In this document: in pieces, positions 54,093 to 63,871 of the stretch
Layout of the letters: every line of letters begins with the position of its first letter
How positions within the stretch are numbered: position 1 is the first letter of the stretch
Position numbers and translations under genes: made by a program
Source: Branchinecta lynchi
Taxonomy: Eukaryota; Arthropoda; Branchiopoda; Anostraca; Branchinectidae
Length of the DNA: 64,000 bases
Assembly (NCBI GenBank): GCA_023053575.1
Contig: JAKZAP010000021.1
Span: 17,236,212-17,300,211, forward strand
Direction: 5' to 3'
The notes under the pieces: model-generated
Seen by the model: the letters and a program-made list of their open reading frames with translations, nothing else
What the model was told of the DNA's origin: nothing
Database searches by the model: none

Positions 54093-57000
54093 GTAAGCTA
54101 TTTTTTGTTTTGTTGCTTAGAATAGAGCTATGAATAATGAGGATAGATTTAGGATAGACCAAAATATGGCAGAGACTGGGCAGGTTCAGCGAAGGTTGAA
54201 TCTGAGCCAAACCAGGGCCAAGCAGTAGAATTTGAATCATCTTCAGCTCCTAACCATTATGTTTTTGTATTGCAGTTACAATCACGAAATCACTGGAAAT
54301 GAACCATCTTCAAAGTATTTTTCTGTTGTTATGGGACAAAAACGAAAGCGAGAAAAAGTTCCCCTCAAGAAAAGCAAGAGTTTCCAGGCATGGAAGAACG
54401 CTGTTGCAAAGGTGAGTTTTTGTCCCTGGATAGGCAGGCTGGCTAACTTGGAGCATAGGTATGGGTCTGGGTACTCAGTCATAGCATGTCCAAACATATG
54501 AGCACTGGTGCTCATACGTTGGGGTACCATGCCGATCAACATGGGTATGGTATGTGTACCCCCATAAAAATCTGTTGAATTGAGAATCTGAAATGGAAAT
54601 TTTTTTCAAAGAGATTTGTATGGGGGTACCATGCCCTTGTTGCAGGGCATCGTGCACCAACATATGATCACTGGTGCTCATGCGTTGAGGCACGTTGGAG
54701 CACCATACCCAAAATTTGATGATTTCTGAATGACTGGGGTATCTCTAGCAGCCTCTCCTATCGAAATGAGGGTGACCAAACCATAGAGCACCCTTCCGCT
54801 TTTTTTCCCCGTAACATCTTTTGTGATTTAATTTATTTTTATATTTAAAAAAAAATAAAACAAGAAATCATATTTCTTACTTTTGTGGCTACTCCTCCAT
54901 CCCTCAGTGACGTTAATTTTAATCGATTTTTACCCACTTTTAACTATTCACGTTACTTACTTCTGAAAATAAACTTTAATCGCTTTAATTCTTTTTTTTG
55001 ACGTCCTTCAGATCTCAGACCATCACTGTCACACATACAAATTCTAAGCTCAACCAAACTACTGTAAATTAGAAAAAAACGAGGAAGAGATAGGAGAGTG
55101 TTCCACCCTTTTAACAATAGTAACTATTAGTTACTATTTTCGTTCCAACCTCCTAAAAAGTGACTACGCTGACCGTTCCAACCTTCTCGAAATAGTAAAT
55201 AATAGTAACTATTTCTCTGCTCGGAGCGTAGTAAGCGTGGTAACTGCGCATCTCTGTAACGTGATTGGTCGGATTCGCCCGTGGCATGATATTCTGCTGG
55301 AAAATAGAAAAATCGTTCCAACCTTGACGGCAAAAAGCCAGAATTCTTGACGTCATGCGTAGTAACTACGGTAAGTAGGGTGGAACACGCTCATAGGTGG
55401 GGAAAAAACAAAAAAAAGGAGAAAAATATACCTTTCCGACTACCCTTCCGCTTTAAAAAGATCCCTTAGATGAGGCCGCAGACCGTCAACGGAAGAACGC
55501 TAACGGCCTTTCGGGGTCGAGTTGTAAAGAATAGTGCGTATACGCACTAGAAGATAGACCCAACGAGCATCCCCCACGCTACCGAATACAGTGTGGAACC
55601 GAGAGGCCAAAGGTAGATTTTTATACCCGAAACCTTACCTCGCGGTTAGACCACCCCTTTCGCTCTCTAGCTTGTACTCCGCGAATAGATAAATGGATAT
55701 TCATTCCAGATTCGCTCTCTCGGTGATCCATGGGAGCAGTTCCACTTCGAAGACTTCCCTACGGAAAAGGCTGTACGACATCGCTATAGTGGTTTGAAGA
55801 AAGACTGGTTCAAAGACGAGGTGACGGTTCGGACGGAGTCCACTCGCTTCGGACATGGAGCGATGAGAGAGTGCTTCAGAATGTAAGTAGATCTTGCCGT
55901 ACTTGACTGAAAGTTTGTCCTGCCATGGTACCTTCCTGTAGGCGTTTTTCCGTGACACACTTGTGGGCCAGACACTTCTGATTGTTTTTCGCAGAAACAA
56001 GATTGTGTGCCAAACAGTTGAGCCACAAGATGAAACTCGTGGAAATGCCGTTGTTTCTATTTATGGGGCGATAATTTCAGTGGGCTTCCGCGGGTTGAAA
56101 CCAGTTACCAGGAAATAAGGTCCTCATTCCTTCTCTTGTGTTTATTCAAACAATGTTTTCAACGGATACGTCAGCTACGATTCTTCACCAGCGATATTTC
56201 GGCCCTTCTTGGCAAGGGTCCTCGTCAGGCAAAGCCAGCTTGGGCTCAAAGAATATTTCTCTTGTGTGATTAATTTTTCTTATTGATGATGATGATGATG
56301 ATGTTTTATTAATCCACCAAAATTGATGATAATAAGATAAATGAATGAAAATGAAAATAAAATAAATAAGATAAGTTTTTCTTACTACCAGTAATGACAG
56401 TGAAATGATCCCTGTAAGGGGATAGTTTATTCCCCAAAATAGGGGCGAAGTGTCAGTTATGATGGCTTGGACTTCTGAGTCAACTACTGCTTTGCAGATA
56501 ATATCCGGTCCTTTGAATCGACGTCTAAACTGAAAGGATGGCAGAAGACTGCAGCTCGTCCAATGATATTTTGTTTCAAGCAACCAACAACTTATTATGT
56601 GTCCTGTAGCGACGTTTTTATGGCACTTGCCCTTCGACCAAGTGCCATATAGCGATTGCAATTTCTGTCCGTCCGTCCGTCGGTCGGTCGGTCGGTCGGT
56701 CGGTCCGGGTTTTGCTATTTCGGGCACTTCCACAGAGGCCAGCCAGGCAAGTGCCATATAGTGATCGCAATTTCTGTGCGTCCGTCGGTCTGTCGGTCGC
56801 TTGGTCGGTCGGTCCACGTTTTGCTAGTTCGGGCACTTCCACATAAGCTAGGACGATGAAACTTGGCAAGCATATCAGAGACCCCAGATGATCAAGTTGG
56901 AAATCGTCACTTCCTCGAACCGAGCATCGTTGGGGGAGTGGAGTGGAATCTTTTGGTATTTATAACTTTTGATCGGATATCAATGAAATTTGGTATTTTG

Positions 57001-60000
57001 AGAGATCTCGTGCCTCAGACGATCCACTTAAAATCCGGACCGGATCCGGTGACTGTGGGGGGAGCCAGAGGAGGGAACCGGAATTATTGGGACACGCTTA
57101 CAGTGGAGGGATCGGTACGAAACGTGGTGGGAAGAACAAGCACAAGTTCTAGATACATACGGTCACTGTGGGGGGGGGGGGGGCGGGGAGCTGCGGAATT
57201 CAGTGAACTTGGTGAGAAGAACCACCTTAAACCCTAGATACATTACTGCCAAAACAGGACTGTATCGTGTCACGGGGGGGGGGGGGGGGGGGTATCGGAA
57301 TTCCGGTGATCACGAGTTAGGGTACTTTCAGATGTGCTAGGACCATGAAACTTGGCAGGCATTTTGAGGATTCTGCCATATTAATGGAGTAGAGGGGTGG
57401 GGAATCCGGAATCTAGTGATATTCGCGACTTTGAAACGGGTGGACCTGCACGGAACTTGGTAAGTATTAAGAACAAGTGTCTGTTCAGTTTCAAGTCTGG
57501 ACCGGGTCTGGTCACTGAGGCGGGGGGGGGGGGGTAGCTGGAGGGGGCACCGGAAATCTCGTGATTCGCTTAAGTCAAGGGATCGGAGTTGGACTTGGTT
57601 GGAAGAACAAGCGTAAACCCTAGATACATTCCTGACAAAACAGGTCCGGATCGTGTCACGGTGGGGGAAGTTCGATGGGGGTTTCTCGGACGGAATTCCG
57701 GTGATCTGGAGCTAGGATGCTTGTTCCCATGTCAACTGCCGAGAAGTGCCATAAAAGCTCTCAGCTCTTGTTTTACTTTTGTGCGCCAAATCCCACATGT
57801 CAACTTTTGTCTTTGTTTACTACTCCAAAGTCCACGTCCCAAATCTGTGCCAAAGCGATACAGATTTGTTAGCAATGCACATTTGTTGTTGCTATGACCG
57901 GCGTTTTTTGCAAAAACATATCATACCATATGTATCTGACGAACTTGTGCCGTGTCATTTTCGGATTGGCGGTTAGTCCGATTTGTCCGTCTTTTTCCAT
58001 TGATCTCTTTGAATGAATGAATGAATCATCACAAGAAAAATCTCCTTATATGCTACCTGACATACGTCCGTCCACTACTCGAATATGGATGCCCGGTATG
58101 GAATGCTGGGATCACTCAAGAACAAAGCGACCGACTCGAAGTGTTTCAAAAGAGAGCCTGCAAAATAATTCTTGGATCAAATTACATCGACTACAAAAAT
58201 AGCCTAACAACACTTCAGTTGGTCACTTTGTCCGAAAGACGCCACCAGTTGGTAATGAACTTCGGGATGACGTGCCTAGCAAGTGAGCAGCACCGCGATA
58301 TTTTACCTGCTTTCATTGCTCCAAGAACTGACAACCCAGCTACCCGGACATCCCAAAAAAACGCAGGGAAACAAAAACTAATTGCCCCACCAACTCACTC
58401 ATCGGACAGATACCTTAACTCATTTGTGCCATACTTTGTCAAATTTTATAATCAGCTACAGTGACATTTTGTAAATGCATCATTTAATTGTATATATAAT
58501 TCGAGTGTATAAATTTGTTGACAATCCTACGCTATTTTTTGTGAAAACATAAATATTAAGGAAAATAAACATTGATTGATTGATTGATTGATCTCTTTAC
58601 TTCAACAGAAGCCATTATTTTTTATTTTATGGCAACAATGGTTGTTTAGTAATAATATTGGCTCATGGATTACGTTCATCAGGTCTTTCCTATTTTAGTT
58701 TTTTGGTGTACTCTCTGTTAGGTTCCAGCTCCTTCTTAATTACCCGTGAGATTCTTATTATCTCAACCTTTATAACTTTATGATGATTTTTATTAATTGT
58801 GTACAACACGGAACTATAAATAAGAAAAAAACAAAACACAAAAAGAAAACGAACACAAAAACTACGGTTTGGAAAGGGTCGACCGGAAATGATTTTCCAC
58901 GATGTTAAAATCATGAAAATACGACTTGCAATAAAAGCAATAAGATCGTTGTCTGACTTTATCGCTCTTATGTAGATTTTTGCCTTCCTAAAAATTTCGA
59001 AAAAATTCATACAGTCATGATTGGTCTCTTTACTTGACCGTGAAGTGAGACGTTAAAATACTCTATATGACTAAGTCCAAATTACGCCAGTGATCCTCCG
59101 GAAGAACGAGAAAACGTAGCACTAACGACTCAAACTCAACAACTTAATCCTGTGTTAACCAACCGCGGCGATGTTTTGGGGTAGCTGTGAACCTTTTCCT
59201 ATGACGTCATGACCCAACTCCACGCATTGATATCCTCACGACAGCGATAAGGAATAATCTGACTGCTGCGGCTGCTGCAGCTCCCTAACAGGGGCGTAAT
59301 TTCGTCAAAATCCTGGGGGGGGGGGGGGCAAACTTGGAGCCGATTATCCCAAGTCAAGTGAAAATTAGCAGTTCTATTTCAAGAAGAAAAACGTAATAAA
59401 AACAAAGAAACAAAGAGATATTTTACTAATCGACCAAGGCGAAACGACACTTCTTCAAATCCGCGAAACTGTCCACTGCGCGATTGACCTCAAGCTTCTT
59501 CGCTTTTCAGGTTGGGTACCAACGACCAAAAGATCACTTAGTCGGTCGTCTAACATAGCCGTGCGAAGATACGTTTTTGCCCGTTTCATATACAAAAAGA
59601 ATCGTTCGTTCGATGCCGTCGACACAGGCAGCGACAAAATTAAGTCAAACGCCTCAAAGATCGAACGGAATGCTTCCGGATCCTTCGCAAGAAGTGATCG
59701 AGCTTGCGATGCGTTCTGTGGTTCGAGCCGTTTGAGTCCATGTTCCGTGTTCCAATCTTACCTTAAAGACAAAGGTTTCTGTTTCTGTGGGTGCTTGAAT
59801 TCTGTAGGCCTATCTTCGTTTCGACGAGAGTTTCAAAGTCGCTAAATTTCAGCTGGGGGGGGGGGGGGGCAGTTGCCCCCCCCCCTGTCCCATAGCAAAT
59901 TACGCCCCTGGCCCTAAACCAAGTGAGCTCCCTAAACCTCTTCCGCTAGGTACATGGCGATTTTGCATCGGCAAGAAGAGTTAAGACGTATTCTCGCCGT

Positions 60001-60583
60001 TCCCCGAGGACTCCTCGGGGAATCGGAGGGAACGGCGAGAATAGAGGGAGTCACTCCACGCGGACTCCGCCTCGGAAAACAACGAGAACACGGGGAATGC
60101 TTCTAAAATGGATTTTGTTCTTAAAAAAATGTGCAGCTGACAAAACTAGTCTGGATCCACTTTATTTTTGGTTTTGTTTATTCTGATTCTTTTTAATTAA
60201 TTTTACATGCACTAACACCAGCAAAAACTGATTCCCCTCCGAATATGAAAGGGAGTCCTTTTTGATGATGGTGATGATAATCGGAGCATTCCCCGTCCGT
60301 GGGGACTCGTGGGGAATACGGGGAGTGAGTCCTCGGGGAACGGCGAGAATATACCTTTAGTCATCAAGAGGATTCGAACCTGTGAATGAACTAGCGAGCT
60401 CTTTTTAGGAAGAAACTGAGTAACTTCAGCCATAGTCGGGATTGGCGACTCAACGCCAACAACGCCGTTGCTAAACGTTATATGAGCCCAGTGGATCGAC
60501 AGATGTACTTTGAAGAAGTAAAACTTCAGATGGACGCCAAGCTGTGGGGGGAGGAGTTCAACCGACACAACCCTCCAAAAAAG
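53983..60583 (+). CDS. EEF2K: Eukaryotic elongation factor 2 kinase, N-terminal half (4 exons, incomplete at 3' side)
   Basis: Atypical alpha-kinase that, once activated by Ca2+/calmodulin, phosphorylates eEF2 and slows translation elongation in the cytosol. Four exons join in phase into 198 residues: 1-36 plus split codon 37, 38-82, 83-139 plus split codon 140, 141-198. Recognition rests on the calmodulin-binding segment AWKNAVAK-I (W76, V80, I83, a 1-5-8 pattern), the DPWEQFHFEDF stretch, RHRY, GHGAMRECFRM, KKLSNF, and AVAKRYMSPVDRQMYFEEV followed by LWGEEFNRHNPPKK. Lys162 corresponds to the ATP-contacting lysine of the human enzyme (K170). The start ATG has an in-frame TGA two codons upstream and G at -3 and +4. 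Introns are 183, 1298 and 4526 bp, all GT-AG. The zinc-binding end of the kinase domain and Sel1-like C-terminus must lie past the window. Confidence 0.94.
54276..54411 (+). CDS. EEF2K: EEF2K coding exon 2
   Basis: Acceptor TTTTTGTATTGCAG, donor GTGAGT. Basic KRKREKVPLKK run then SFQAWKNAVAK, the first part of the calmodulin-binding helix. Ends in phase 0. Confidence 0.92.
54412..55709 (+). other. EEF2K intron 2
   Basis: Starts GTGAGT, ends ATTCCAG. Holds an inverted-repeat region near 54490-54690 (TGGGGGTACCATG / CATATGAGCACTGGTGCTCAT) and a TIR element at 55094-55392. The antisense open frames overlapping exon 2 are not genes. Confidence 0.85.
55094..55392. mobile_element. 299-bp TIR element in EEF2K intron 2
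   Basis: Ends GAGAGTGTTCCACCCT and GGGTGGAACACGCTC are inverted; flanks share ATAG(G). The interior has TAGTAACTA repeats and three GTTCCAACCT motifs. No ORF with a domain. Confidence 0.6.
55710..55882 (+). CDS. EEF2K: EEF2K coding exon 3
   Basis: Acceptor TTCATTCCAG, donor GTAAGT after a split Met codon. Encodes IRSLGDPWEQFHFEDFPTEK, AVRHRYSGLKKDWFKDEV and RFGHGAMRECFR: the linker from the calmodulin-binding site into the alpha-kinase N-lobe. Confidence 0.95.
56142..56256 (-). mobile_element. 115-bp ribozyme mini-element, copy D
   Basis: Flanked by an exact 11-bp direct repeat TTCTCTTGTGT (56131-56141, 56257-56267). In reverse: TATTCTTTGAGCCCAAGCTG, hammerhead core, AGCTGACGTATCC, TTTGAATAA. 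The clearest complete, mobile copy. Confidence 0.72.
56189..56236 (-). ncRNA. Candidate hammerhead ribozyme, copy D
   Basis: CUGACGA, stem II, GAAA and UAUC intact. Stem I is weakened (UUGC against GCUG), so catalytic competence is doubtful. Confidence 0.5.
56280..56420 (-). mobile_element. LINE-like 3' end with (ATC)n tail
   Basis: In reverse: TTTTGGTGGATTAATAAAAC then (ATC)n. Comparable to 51165-51192. Confidence 0.45.
56640..57774 (+). repeat. F2 repeat in EEF2K intron 3
   Basis: Starts AAGTGCCATATAGCGATTGC; the first 110 bp are tandemly doubled (second copy at about 56750), each with TTTCTGTCCGTCC / TTTCTGTGCGTCC and GGTCGGTCGG tracts. Modules GACGATGAAACTTGGC at 56850 and later; ends AAGTGCCATAAAAGCTC then TCAGCTCTTGTTTT. 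At its left edge TGGCACTTG and CAAGTGCCA form a perfect hairpin. G runs up to 20. Confidence 0.75.
58011..58586 (+). mobile_element. 5'-truncated LINE with RT C-terminal frame
   Basis: Flanked by ATTGATCTCTTT (57999-58010 and 58587-58598), a 12-bp target duplication. The 147-codon frame (58021-58464) is the C-terminal region of a LINE ORF2: YVRPLLEYGCPVWNAG, QSDRLEVFQKRACKIILG, TLSERRHQLVMNF. It ends with a 3'UTR and (TTGA)n. Its frame is intact, so the insertion is relatively recent. Confidence 0.85.
59030..59280. repeat. Dispersed repeat W, split by hAT element
   Basis: Resembles 18320-18540. Continues at 59914-59980 (TTGCATCGGCAAGAAGAG) after the hAT element. Confidence 0.45.
59289..59910 (-). 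mobile_element. hAT element remnant
   Basis: Ends CAGGGGCGTAATTTCGTC and GCAAATTACGCCCCTG; flanks CTCCCTAA and GCCCTAAA are an imperfect duplication. G runs inside both ends. Carries the hATC fragment listed separately. Different from the GGCGTCAC MITE family beyond the first eight bases. Confidence 0.75.
59455..59757 (-). pseudogene. hAT transposase C-terminal (hATC) fragment
   Basis: 100 codons open from after a TAA at 59758-59760 to a stop. Reads DWNTEHGLKRLEPQNAS, AKDPEAFRSIFEAF, then LSLPVSTASNERFFLYMKRA and KTYLRTAMLDDRLSDLL, the hallmark hATC dimerisation motif (LPVSTASxERxFS..R.KTYLRxTM..xRL..L). The catalytic core is missing. Confidence 0.85.
59984..60356. mobile_element. 3-bp-TSD MITE, copy 5
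   Basis: Ends AGACGTATTCTCGCCG and CGGCGAGAATATACCT; flanks TTA (59981-59983, 60357-60359). Ends 52 bp before EEF2K exon 4. Confidence 0.88.
60409..60583 (+). CDS. EEF2K: EEF2K coding exon 4
   Basis: Acceptor CTCTTTTTAG, donor GTAAGA. Encodes KKLSNFSHSRDWRLNANNAV, AKRYMSPVDRQMYFEEVKLQ and MDAKLWGEEFNRHNPPKK, closely matching the alpha-kinase N-lobe with the catalytic lysine in AVAKRY. Ends in phase 0. Confidence 0.97.
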
Positions 60584-61310
60584 GTAAGAGAGAGTTCATC
60601 TTTTCTTTATTTGGGAATTTCGTATGGGCCATCAGTTTCCCTTTGCCGAGCTCATATGATGAAGTCTGTTCGGTCGAGAGTTTCAGCGAGCTTCGGTAGT
60701 GTTATTTCTGTTCGAGACTAGTTAACTAGGAGATCGTCTGCGCGCGTCTTCAGTAGAGTTAATCTACCTCAAGTCTTTTAATTTCTCTAGTTGGCTTCTT
60801 TATTTTTCTAATTCTAATATTGCTCTTATTAAAACTACTTTTTCTAATTTTGGTAAATTTTCGACTTTCAAAAGTGTCGACTTTCAAAATTCCTACTTCA
60901 TCTGCTATAAATTTGTACCATTTGAAAGATCCACTTTAAATTATACGAAAGAAGCAACAAAAATTTCTGTCGAAAATGTCTTCTCTTACTCATAACCTAT
61001 ATTTAGCGGTTAAATAATTAATATAGTTTAACGCGTGTGTATAATTTTATTTTCTTGTGTATTTAGTACTCTTTGGCCAGATGGTTTTTTTGTAGTAATA
61101 CATGTTGGGCCAATTTGTTTGTATTTATTTAACTTTACTCCCTGATCTTGGAGGCAAATACAATATTTGAATTTGAATTTGAAATTTAATTGAAAAGCCA
61201 ACTTGTTTTTGTATCATTTAACTAATTACACTGTATTATTTTGATTGCGTTAAAGTTTTTGTTTTATGTCTGTTTTATTTTTCATTATTTGCTTTATTAT
61301 GTTGTTCAGA
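60584..61310 (+). other. EEF2K intron 4, first part
   Basis: No exon found. A (TTTGAA)n tail after GGAGGCAAATACAATA at about 61150-61187 suggests a LINE 3' end. A block at 61196-61250 repeats 6250-6300. Confidence 0.55.
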
Positions 61311-61640
61311 ATATCTACGGCTGTCCTCACAACGCAAAATTCTACTCTGACGCGAAAGATTTGAATCTGAATATAAACGTGGCTTTTCAGTGGTCAGTCA
61401 TCACCACGAGGAAGGTGGCTCACTGTGTGAACACTTTTTCGTGAATCGTTTTCGTAAAGCATACAACACAGATATAAGCGCATAGAGGTACTACAAATCA
61501 GACAGGGAAATTCCACTATTTGAACATCGGTTATTCGTCAGTAGCTGCGCAACGGAATAACGCGTTTTCATCGGGTTTTCAAGCCTCTTTAAGTGAATAA
61601 GTCACGGGTAACTAGATTGTCCTGTTACATCCTTTTTAAC
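61311..61640 (+). repeat. Dispersed repeat R, uninterrupted copy
   Basis: Reference copy for R: ATTCTACTCTGACGCG, AACGTGGCTTTTCAGTGG, GCATACAACACAGATATAAG, GAATAAGTCACGGGTAACTAG. Lacks the F1 insertion found at 13951. The open frame with NIYGCPHNAKFYS is repeat text, not an EEF2K exon. Confidence 0.6.
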
Positions 61641-62017
61641 AAAAATGTTCAGGTTCTTTGATTTTCACACTTTAATAACAACTACGCACTCGGACAGCAT
61701 TATAAATCAATCACTGGGGTACGGCAGGTGTACAGGAAAGCCTGTAACTTTAGTACACGCCACGCCGTAAAAGACTGGGACTTGGACAACAATGACAGAC
61801 GAAAGTTAAAGGACCTGTCTTACCTATAATACTAACGCAACCTGCTTCCATAATCACTCGACACATTTCTAAATTCGGAGACCTCAATTTCGTACGGTAC
61901 ATTATAACCCCTCTGACAAAACCAGGCTGATCTTCTGACTTGCCGTGGTTTGCTTCCTTTGATGTGTATCACGCTGTCGACGTTGTCTGGGAGAAGTTTT
62001 TCCCAGTTTTCCATCAG
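61641..62017. other. No exon seen
   Basis: Unassigned intronic sequence. Confidence 0.5.
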
Positions 62018-62995
62018 AACAAGACCAAAGGTTTCGATGGGATCCCAAAAATTCAATATTTGATCCAGACAATTGGGTCTTGTCTTCGCCAGATCCAGTC
62101 TTCGCCAGACTCCTTGAACAGTTTTACTATTAAAATTCAAAAACAGGTTAATCATCTGAGAAAAACAAGTTCAGGGATTGAATCAGCATGTGTGTTTACC
62201 CCTGTAAGCCATCTCTGTTTTGACAAAAACTTCCTGCCACTTTCCCGGTTTCGGCCGAATTCCGGAACTACTTTTCCGGCGAAAAAAGAAAGCTAAAAAA
62301 CGAACTCAGCGTATCTTCTTTCCCCAATATTGAACATCTAATCAACTTCAAATAAAAATTCAACTTATAACAAATTTTCCGGCTCCAGCCGGATTCCCGT
62401 CAAACTATATGTTCGGGTAAAAAATGATTGTCATACACGGATTCAACATCTCTTTACCCCTAAATCGAATATCTAATCAACTACAAATAAAACTCTAACT
62501 TTTAACAATTTTCGGTTTTGGCCGGATTCCCGCCGAACTACTTGTCTGGGTAGAAAATTGTTTTCATATAAGTGTTCAGCATGTCTTCTTACCCCTAGAT
62601 CGAACATCTAATCAACTCCAAATAAGACTTTTACTTTTAACAGACTTTCCGATTTTGGCCGGATTCTGGGCTAACTACTTGTCCGGTGACAAAATGGTTT
62701 TCACCATCGTGTTCAACATGTCTTCTTACCCCATAATCGACTATCACATTATCTGTTTAAAAATATTTAATTTGCCCCTTAATCTAAAACCCATCCCCCA
62801 CCCCTAAATGTAGGGCTAAATAGCCCATCTACGAACTTGACCTTACTCTTGACCCAAAGAATCCTCACACCAAGTTTCATCAAAATATCTCATTCCCTTC
62901 GAGAGTTACAGTGCGCACAGACGGACGGACGGACAGACGGACAACTTTTGCGATGTCATAGGTATCCCTCCACGTACGTTTTGGGATCCCAAAAA
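62018..62995 (+). repeat. F1 repeat, best complete copy
   Basis: AACAAGACCAAAGGTTTCG, ATGGGATCCCAAAAATTC, CTTGTCTTCGCCAGATCC; four units starting near 62245, 62378, 62512 and 62645 (133-134 bp apart), each with a GCCGGATTCC-type motif and AACTTGTCCGG-type text; tail CACCAAGTTTCATCAAAA, GACGGACGGACGGACAGACGG, TACGTTTTGGGATCCCAAAA. No ORF. Confidence 0.88.
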
Positions 62996-63870
62996 CCGGT
63001 TATGTAAATTGGTTCCCTGTTTTCGCCATAAGTCAACGGGTCTCCGAAAAGGCTTAAAGGACACCTGAATGAAGAGTACCAAGTATTATCCCTATCTGTA
63101 TGACTTCCATTAACATTGCCTGTAGAAAACCCAATCCAAATACGAATTAGTGTTTCGAAGCTATGATTTTTGCTCCATTTTGCATCTGTCCTTATTTCAG
63201 TACCGAACAATTTTAGAAATGAACAAATGCCTCCAATCAAGCCTTCTTCTGGAATATTTTTTAACCAGTTAAGCCCAAACGTATATCTAGAAGAAAGTCC
63301 AATACGATCCGGTCAGCGCTGTACGAGATTTGAATGAATTGCGCTTTTTGCCTTGGAGTCTGGATGTGAAACCTCCAGAAACGAACATTCCTATTTTGAC
63401 AACGTCACGCTCAGGAGAAGAATGCTCTCCGTGGCCATGTCTGAAAATGTATTCTCCATGGTGTGTTCAAGTATGGTTTCATTGTTCAGGTGTCCTTTAA
63501 AGCACAGCCTAGTTTTAAGTATTCAAACATTTTAAAGTACTGTAAGTTGAAGAGTAAATCGTACGAGGGGTCCTTTAAGTTTTCCTGCTTTTTCCGGCCG
63601 GAATCCGGGCCAGGAATAAGCGCCCAATTAGCCCTCCAACGGGGATACGGAACAGACACTTGTTGCAGACTCATGGAACTGGGCCAAACCAGGAAAGAGA
63701 ATAGAGGAAAAATCCAGCCGGATACACTCTGTATCACAAAAAAACAGACTAATGAAGTAGATCTACATTGTCAGAAGTGATATTATTTGAGTCTTGACAC
63801 ATATATGCGCATCCTTGTGTAAAATTATGATGAATGCCGACATTATTTACTTTTTGATCCATGTAGGTGT
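62996..63870. other. No exon seen
   Basis: Intronic, unassigned. Open frames at 63463-63780 have no kinase similarity. Confidence 0.5.
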
Positions 63871-63871
63871 T

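Larger units (their letters stand above)
55883..60408 (+). other. EEF2K intron 3, transposon-filled
   Basis: GTAAGT to CTCTTTTTAG, 4526 bp. Contains a ribozyme mini-element, a LINE-like tail, an F2 repeat, a LINE RT fragment, repeat W, a hAT remnant and a 3-bp-TSD MITE. Confidence 0.9.

Noticed and set aside
54282..54542. Antisense ORF over EEF2K exon 2
   Set aside because: Shadow of the real exon on the + strand.
58021..58464. 147-codon ORF as a host gene
   Set aside because: It is the C-terminal part of a LINE RT, bounded by a 12-bp target duplication and a (TTGA)n tail.
61241..61444. Candidate next EEF2K exon
   Set aside because: The sequence has no similarity to the kinase and matches dispersed repeat R at 13840 and 28400.
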